DNA of 64,000 nt, from positions 4,738 to 68,737 of the forward strand of contig NZ_JBAKHX010000040.1 in assembly GCF_036906915.1 (NCBI RefSeq), in the 5' to 3' direction. The position numbers were made by a program, and so were the translations under genes. Of this stretch, positions 59,459-64,000 are shown piece after piece; position 1 is the first letter of the stretch, and each line of letters opens with the position of its first letter. The stretch is from Phytohabitans sp036906915 (lineage in GTDB: Bacteria > Actinomycetota > Actinomycetes > Mycobacteriales > Micromonosporaceae). A model generated the notes under the pieces. The model was not told the DNA's origin. It did no database searches and worked only from the letters and a program-made list of their open reading frames with translations.

Positions 59459-62023
59459 ATGGGCCCGTGGCACTTCGTCGGCCGGGCCGATGAGCTGCGG
59501 CGTCTCGTGACGGCAGCCACCAGTGGCACCGGCCGCGGTCTCATTCTCAGCGGCACCGCAGGCATCGGCAAGAGTCGTTTGCTACGCGAGGGCGTCGCCA
59601 GCCTGCCCACCCACAAGTACGCGGTGTGGACCGCCGCCGCCAACATCGCCGCTGCCGGGCTGCCGTTCGGCGGACTCGCCCAGGTGCTGCCGGCCGATCA
59701 GCCAGCCGGAGTATCGCCGGCGGGCCTGCTGCGATGGGCCGTCGAGGCGCTGCACCACCAGGCCGCGGGCCGGCCGATCGTGCTCGCGGTCCACCACCGC
59801 CGACAACAAGGCCCTGCTCGCCGTGATGCTCGGCGGGCCGGTCGACTCCTCGTCGGCCGACCGGCTGTGGCGGCTCTCCGCCGGCAATCCGCTGCTGCTG
59901 CGCGAGCTGGTCATCGCGGCGTCCGACTCGGCCGAGCTGACCCAGCTGTACGGGATGTGGCGGTGGACCGGGCAGTTCGAGCTGGCACCCCGGCTGACCG
60001 ACCTGATCGACGCCCGCATCGGCGATCTGAGCGACGAGGTGCGCGCGGTCGTCGAGCTGGTAGCCGATCGGCCTACCGCTGCTCGTCCGCGCCACCAGCG
60101 ACGCCGCCGTCGAAAGCGCCGAGGAGCGCGGCCTGATCCGGCTGGCGCAAAGCGACCGGCGGCACAACGTCCGGCTGGCCCACCCGCTGTACGGCGAGGT
60201 GGTGCGCCAGCGCTGCCCGGCCACTCGCACCATGCGACTCAAGGCCCCAGCTCGCCGCGCTGGTCGAAGAGGCCGGCGCGCGTCGCCGCGACGACCTGCT
60301 GCGGGTGGCCGTGTGGCGGCTCGACTCCGGCACCGCACAGGACTCTCACCTGCTGCTGGAGGCGGCAGCGCAGGCTTTCAGCCGGTTCAACGTGCACCTG
60401 GCCGCCCGGCTGGCGCGTGCCGCGCTGGAAACCGGTGGCGACTTCGAGGCGGGCGAGTTGCTGGCGACGATCCTGATGTTCAGCGAGCAGCCCGACGCGG
60501 CGCTGTCCGTTGTGGAGTCAGTGCGCGACGAGATCGACTCGGATCAGCGGCGCAGCCGTTGGCTGACCGTGCGAGGGCTGGTCTCGTACTGGGGACTGGG
60601 CCGGGAGTCGGCAGTACACGACCTGGCGAAGGAATCGCCCACGGTGACCGACTCCGGGCACCGCGCGCGGGTCCAGGCGTTCGAGGCGATCATGCGCCTG
60701 CACCGGCGCGACAGCGCCGAGGCGCTGCGCCTCTCACGCGAGATCATCGACCGGCCCGCGGCGCCCGTGGCGGCACGGGCACTGGCCCAGTGCGTGGTCG
60801 CGCACCTGGCGGCCGCGCAGGGCAAGCTCACCCGCAGCGCCCGCGCCATCGCCGGCGTGGTGGCCGACGCGCCACAGTGGCGGGTCGAGATGCCGTACCT
60901 CCAGCTCGCCCTCGAACTGGCCCGCGGCACCCGCCTGACGATCGCCGGCGACCTGGAGGGCATCGACGCGCTGGTCGCCGACGAGTTCGCCGACCTGGCC
61001 GACGCGGGCGACTTCCGGCTCGGCTCCGGGTATCTCTCGGTCATCCGGGCACAGGGCGCGCGGCTGCGCGGCCAGAGTGCCGAGGCGCTGCGCGGCAGCC
61101 TCCAGGCGTGTGCGGCGCTGGCGACCAGCCGGGTCTTCGCCGGTCTCGCGCACGCCGAGCGGGCGTACGCGGCCGCGCTGCGCGGCGATGCGTCCGAGTC
61201 CGCGGCGGCGCTCGCCGACTCCGACCGCACGCAGACCCGCGGCATGGCGGTGCTGTACCCGTGGCGCGAGCAGGCGCGTGCCTGGGTGGCCGCGTGCGCG
61301 GGCGATGTCGAGGTCGCGATCAAGCTGCTGAGCGATCTGGCCACGCGGCTGCGCGCCGACGGGTTCGCCGGGCACGAGGCCCTCGCGCTGCACGACCTGG
61401 TGCGACTCGGCTGCGCCAACCTGCCCGTCACGTGGGCCGCTGACGGCTCGCTTTCGCCTGGGCCGGACGGCTCGCCGGGGAAGGACGGCTCGCTTTCGCT
61501 CGGAGCGGACGGCTCGCTTTCGCTCGGGGCCGGCGCTGAGCCGCAGACCGTCGCGCAGCGGCTGTCCGAGCTGACCGGGGTGGTCGACGGCCCGCTGGTC
61601 GAGCTGATGGCGCTACACGGGCGGGCCACCGCCGACGGCGCCGAGCTGATGACCGTGGCCGACGCGTTCGCGCGGCGCGGGCTGCTGCTCTACGCGGCCG
61701 ACGCGGCCGCGATGGCCGCGCTGCGACTGCGGACGACGAAGTCGCCGCTCGCGCCGGAGGCCAGCGCCCACCTCGGCGACCTGCTCGGGCGGTGCGACAC
61801 GCTGCACACCCCCGCGCTGCGGGCCGCCCGGCCACCGCTGACCGAGCGGGAACGCGAGGTCGCCCGGCTCGCGGCGGCCGGTGTAGCCAGCAAACAGATC
61901 GCGGAGCAGCTGTTTCTCTCCGCGCGCACCGTCGAAAACCACCTCCAGCGGGTCTACCGCAAGCTCGGGATCACCAACCGGAGCGAGCTGTCTCACGCCC
62001 TACAGGCACGCGCCGAGCCATAG
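59459..62023 (+). pseudogene. Broken LuxR-family ATPase regulator (LAL type)
   Basis: Frame one starts at ATG 59459 (MGPWHFVGRADELRRLV) with Walker A SGTAGIGKSRLL, and ends in text before the expected Walker B. Near 59795 a deletion of roughly 60-80 codons and a frame change lead to VMLGGPVDSSSADRLWRL and ELVIAASDSAELTQL. Further shifts at about 60065 and 60245 are needed to reach LLVRATSDAAVESAEERGL and then the long C-terminal frame (from about 60250), which contains TPR-like helices and the LuxR helix-turn-helix LTEREREVARLAAAGVASKQ and RTVENHLQRVYRKLGITNRSEL. The C-terminal half is open, but the ATPase core is destroyed. Confidence 0.8.
61441..61538 (+). repeat. Imperfect 24-30 bp minisatellite inside LuxR remnant
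   Basis: GACGGCTCGCTTTCGCT recurs three times, plus one shorter GACGGCTCGCC copy, and encodes DGSLSPGP, DGSPGK, DGSLSLGA and DGSLSLGA. It looks like recent slippage expansion of a linker between the TPR-like and C-terminal parts. Confidence 0.7.
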
Positions 62024-62033
62024 GCTTGACCAC

Positions 62034-63311
62034 GTGACGATCGCCCTCCTCACCGACCACTACGAGCTGACCATGCTGCGCGCCGCGCTGCTCGACGGCA
62101 CCGCTGACCGGCGCTGCGTGTTCGAGGTGTTCGCGCGGCGGCTGCCGACCGGCCGCCGGTACGGCGTGGTCGCCGGCACCGGCCGGCTGATCGACCTCGT
62201 GCGCGACTTCCGGTTCCAGGAGGAGGAGGTCGCGCAGTTACGCACGCATGGCGTGGTCGACGACCAGACCGCCGCCTGGCTGTCCGACTACCGGTTCCGC
62301 GGCGACATCGACGGCTACGCCGAGGGCGAGCTGTACTTCCCCGGTTCGCCGATCCTGACCGTTTCGGGCACATTCGCGGAGTGCGTGATCCTGGAGACCC
62401 TGGTGCTGTCGGTGCTCAACCACGACTGTGCCATCGCCGCGGCCGCCGCCCGCATGGTGACCGCCGCGCGCGGGCGCCCGGTGATCGAGATGGGCTCCCG
62501 GCGCACGCACGAGGAAGCCGCCGTCGCATCGGCGCGCGCCGCCTACCTGGCCGGATTCGAGTACACGTCGAACCTGGCCGCCGGATACCGGTACGGGATA
62601 CCGACCGCGGGCACGGCCGCGCACGCGTTCACGCTCCTGCACGACGACGAGCCGGCGGCGTTCGCCTCGCAGGTGGCCGCGCTCGGCAAGCAGACCACGC
62701 TGCTCGTTGACACATACGACATCAGCCAGGGCATCCGCAACGCCATCGCGGTCGCCGGGCCGGAGCTGCGCGCCATCCGCCTCGACTCCGGTGACCTGTC
62801 GGTGCTGGCGCAGCAGTCCCGCGAGCTGCTGAACTCTCTCGGCGCCACCGACACGAAGATCATCGTGTCGGGCGACCTCGACGAGCACGCGATCGCCGCG
62901 CTCGCCGCCGAGCCGGTCGACATGTACGGCGCGGGCACGGCCGTGGTGGTCGGCTCCGGGGCACCCACGGCAGGGCTGGTCTACAAGCTGGTCGAGGTCG
63001 ACGGGCGGCCGGTCGTGAAAAGGTCGGAAAACAAGGCCACGGTCGGCGGCCGCAAGACCGCCATCCGCCGCCACAAGCCCACCGGCACCGCCACCGAGGA
63101 GATCGTGGTGTCGCAGGGGGTGCCCGACCACAAGCTGGGCGACCGGCTGCTCCAGCACTCGTACGTGGTGACCGGCGAGCCAGTCGACCTGCCGACCCTC
63201 GACGAGTCGCGCGCCCACCTGCGTGCTTGCCTGATCTCCATCCCCTGGGAGGGCCTGAAGCTGAGCGCCGGCGACCCAGCCGTCCCAGTAACCGTCGTCC
63301 CAGCCCCGTAA
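62034..63311 (+). CDS. pncB: Nicotinate phosphoribosyltransferase
   Basis: A 425-residue enzyme of NAD salvage that converts nicotinate and PRPP to nicotinate mononucleotide, stimulated by ATP through a phosphohistidine. The N-terminal LLTDHYELTMLRAALLDG, RRLPTGRRYGVVAGTGRLID and FPGSPILTVSG are typical. His159 in EMGSRRTHEEAA is the phosphorylated residue, and the phosphate site is IRLDSGDL and GAGTAVV. The GTG start lies 10 bases after the LuxR remnant. In M. tuberculosis pncB1 (Rv1330c) is next to clpS, so the order is conserved apart from the two genes inserted here. Confidence 0.94.
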   Translation: MTIALLTDHYELTMLRAALLDGTADRRCVFEVFARRLPTGRRYGVVAGTGRLIDLVRDFRFQEEEVAQLRTHGVVDDQTAAWLSDYRFRGDIDGYAEGELYFPGSPILTVSGTFAECVILETLVLSVLNHDCAIAAAAARMVTAARGRPVIEMGSRRTHEEAAVASARAAYLAGFEYTSNLAAGYRYGIPTAGTAAHAFTLLHDDEPAAFASQVAALGKQTTLLVDTYDISQGIRNAIAVAGPELRAIRLDSGDLSVLAQQSRELLNSLGATDTKIIVSGDLDEHAIAALAAEPVDMYGAGTAVVVGSGAPTAGLVYKLVEVDGRPVVKRSENKATVGGRKTAIRRHKPTGTATEEIVVSQGVPDHKLGDRLLQHSYVVTGEPVDLPTLDESRAHLRACLISIPWEGLKLSAGDPAVPVTVVPAP

Positions 63312-64000
63312 CACCCTTCCCCCGCCCCGCTCGCCCCTTGCCGCTCACCCCTTGCCGCTCGCCCCTTGCCGTCGATCAAGGGCAAACGCACGTGGTTCGA
63401 TCTCTTTTCCACGTGCGTTTGCCCTTGATCAATGGACTCTTCCTTGATCGGCGGCGCCGGGCGGGCAAGGCGCAGGGCTCATCACGTGGGCCACGGCGCG
63501 GTCCGGCGCTACACCGCCCGCAGGCGGAGCGCGTCCGGAACGCGCCGCATGTGCGCCGGGCCCAGGGCGCTGCGGCTCGACACAGGCCCTACGCGGGCGT
63601 CCGCGCGCTCGCACTGTCGGGGAAGGTGCCGCAGCCTCATGGACCTGGGGCCGCAGCTTCGGGGATGTTGCGGCGCCTCGGCATGGCGGGCGCGGCGACT
63701 GCGGCGATCCGGTACCCCTCTGCGGGCAGCCGGTCGCCATAGTCGCCGCCCGCAGAGCCCACGCCACGCCCGCTGAGCCCACGCCACGCCCGCTGAGCCC
63801 CCCGGCGCCCCCGCGCCACGCCCCTCCCACCCACCGCCCCCTCGCGTGGTCTGCCACCGTGCGCGCTACGCGTGCAGGACCGGCGTCGGGAGATCGAGCG
63901 GCGCTCGCGGCCATGCGCCGATCAAGGGCGATTGCATCGATCAAGAAACCCTGGCCCTTCGGGCCACCCGCAGGTGGGTGAAACTCGTGGTGGCGTCGCT
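63312..64000. other. Non-coding tail of the window, rich in short repeats
   Basis: No credible gene is found. It contains three near-exact 14-bp units GCTCGCCCCTTGCC (63329-63370), the hairpin at 63374-63430, and two to three 20-bp units CGCCCGCTGAGCCCACGCCA (63747-63800). The word GATCAAGGGC of the hairpin recurs near 63922 in GATCAAGGGCGATTGCAT. Long open frames here are a consequence of high GC and lack recognisable residues. Confidence 0.5.
63374..63430. terminator. 22-bp perfect stem-loop downstream of pncB
   Basis: GATCAAGGGCAAACGCACGT and two more bases (63374-63395) pair exactly with 63409-63430 around a 13-base loop. It lies about 60 bases after the pncB stop and can terminate it. 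The arms are AT-richer than the surroundings and the core word recurs nearby, so it might instead be a copy of a dispersed palindromic element. Confidence 0.7.

Noticed and set aside
59459..62023. Treating the LuxR-type gene as two intact genes
   Set aside because: The two halves together make one regulator of the usual layout. The missing Walker B and frame changes point to one broken gene.
63429..63944. 171-codon minus-strand frame at the right edge
   Set aside because: Composition reflects short tandem repeats and GC bias. No motif or start signal.
1..64000. CRISPR array
   Set aside because: No regularly spaced direct repeats with unique spacers were found. The tandem repeats present are too short and contiguous.
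1..64000. Biosynthetic gene cluster
   Set aside because: The FAD monooxygenase remnants, MMPL transporter and prenyl synthase suggest specialised metabolism, but no polyketide, peptide or terpene cyclase core enzyme is present.

Overview
This is a very GC-rich, gene-dense chromosomal window from an actinomycete. The filamentous actinomycete style, the cysM-cysO-mec-clpS neighbourhood shared with Mycobacterium tuberculosis, the family 2B encapsulin and the secreted Tat and lipoproteins suggest a member of Micromonosporaceae or a relative. The genus cannot be fixed from the sequence alone.

Layout. 1-6777: an N-terminal fragment of a secreted protein, a Tat-exported rhamnogalacturonan lyase-like protein (PL26 type) and a two-gene unit of a membrane-anchored binding-protein/VWA protein plus a binding protein. 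6778-13838: a gene graveyard. It holds a broken BTAD-type regulator, the last 40-odd codons of a histidine kinase, its response regulator without the phosphoacceptor Asp, a copper monooxygenase-like lipoprotein, and an FAD monooxygenase pseudogene cut in two by an IS1182-type element with visible inverted repeats and a 7-bp target duplication. A 64-bp diverged direct repeat brackets the region. 13839-24884: an MMPL transporter, an intact OmpR-type two-component pair, a Nif3-like protein, a STAND ATPase divergent from a secreted NucA/NucB nuclease, and several transposase and gene fragments. 25188-30290: tRNA-Lys, two tandem L,D-transpeptidase lipoproteins, tRNA-His, oligoribonuclease and a GT87 mannosyltransferase-like protein, with strong hairpin terminators.

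30295-41992: a polyprenyl diphosphate synthase coupled to a family 2B encapsulin shell gene (both carry frame lesions), a copper operon (CopC-CopD fusion, YcnI) divergent from a SigC-like sigma factor, a MauE/DsbA thiol-redox unit, Bcp peroxiredoxin, tRNA-Leu, a VapBC-type toxin-antitoxin pair, a GNAT acetyltransferase and an expansin-like protein. 42059-50836: a methyltransferase, then an RpiR regulator followed by the histidine utilisation operon hutU - M20 amidohydrolase - hutF - hutI - hutH. In that operon successive coding regions overlap by 4 bp, and no hutG is seen. A 171-bp near-perfect palindrome closes it.

50833-63311: a conserved housekeeping block (rdgB, rph, a GT4 mannosyltransferase-like gene, an Rv1339-like metallo-beta-lactamase-fold protein, cysM, cysO, mec, DUF2017, clpS), then a degenerate GTPase-like protein, a broken LuxR-family ATPase regulator and pncB. 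The order resembles M. tuberculosis Rv1330c-Rv1341, but rhomboid, murI and the P1-peptidase gene are absent. The end of the window (63312-64000) is non-coding and rich in hairpins and short tandem repeats.

The most notable points are: decay of a two-component system at a repeat junction; an encapsulin/prenyl synthase operon with several lesions; a hut operon in which an M20 amidohydrolase may replace HutG; a CysO whose Gly-Gly is followed by a 15-residue tail; and a 171-bp palindrome whose ends supply the stop codons of two convergent genes.
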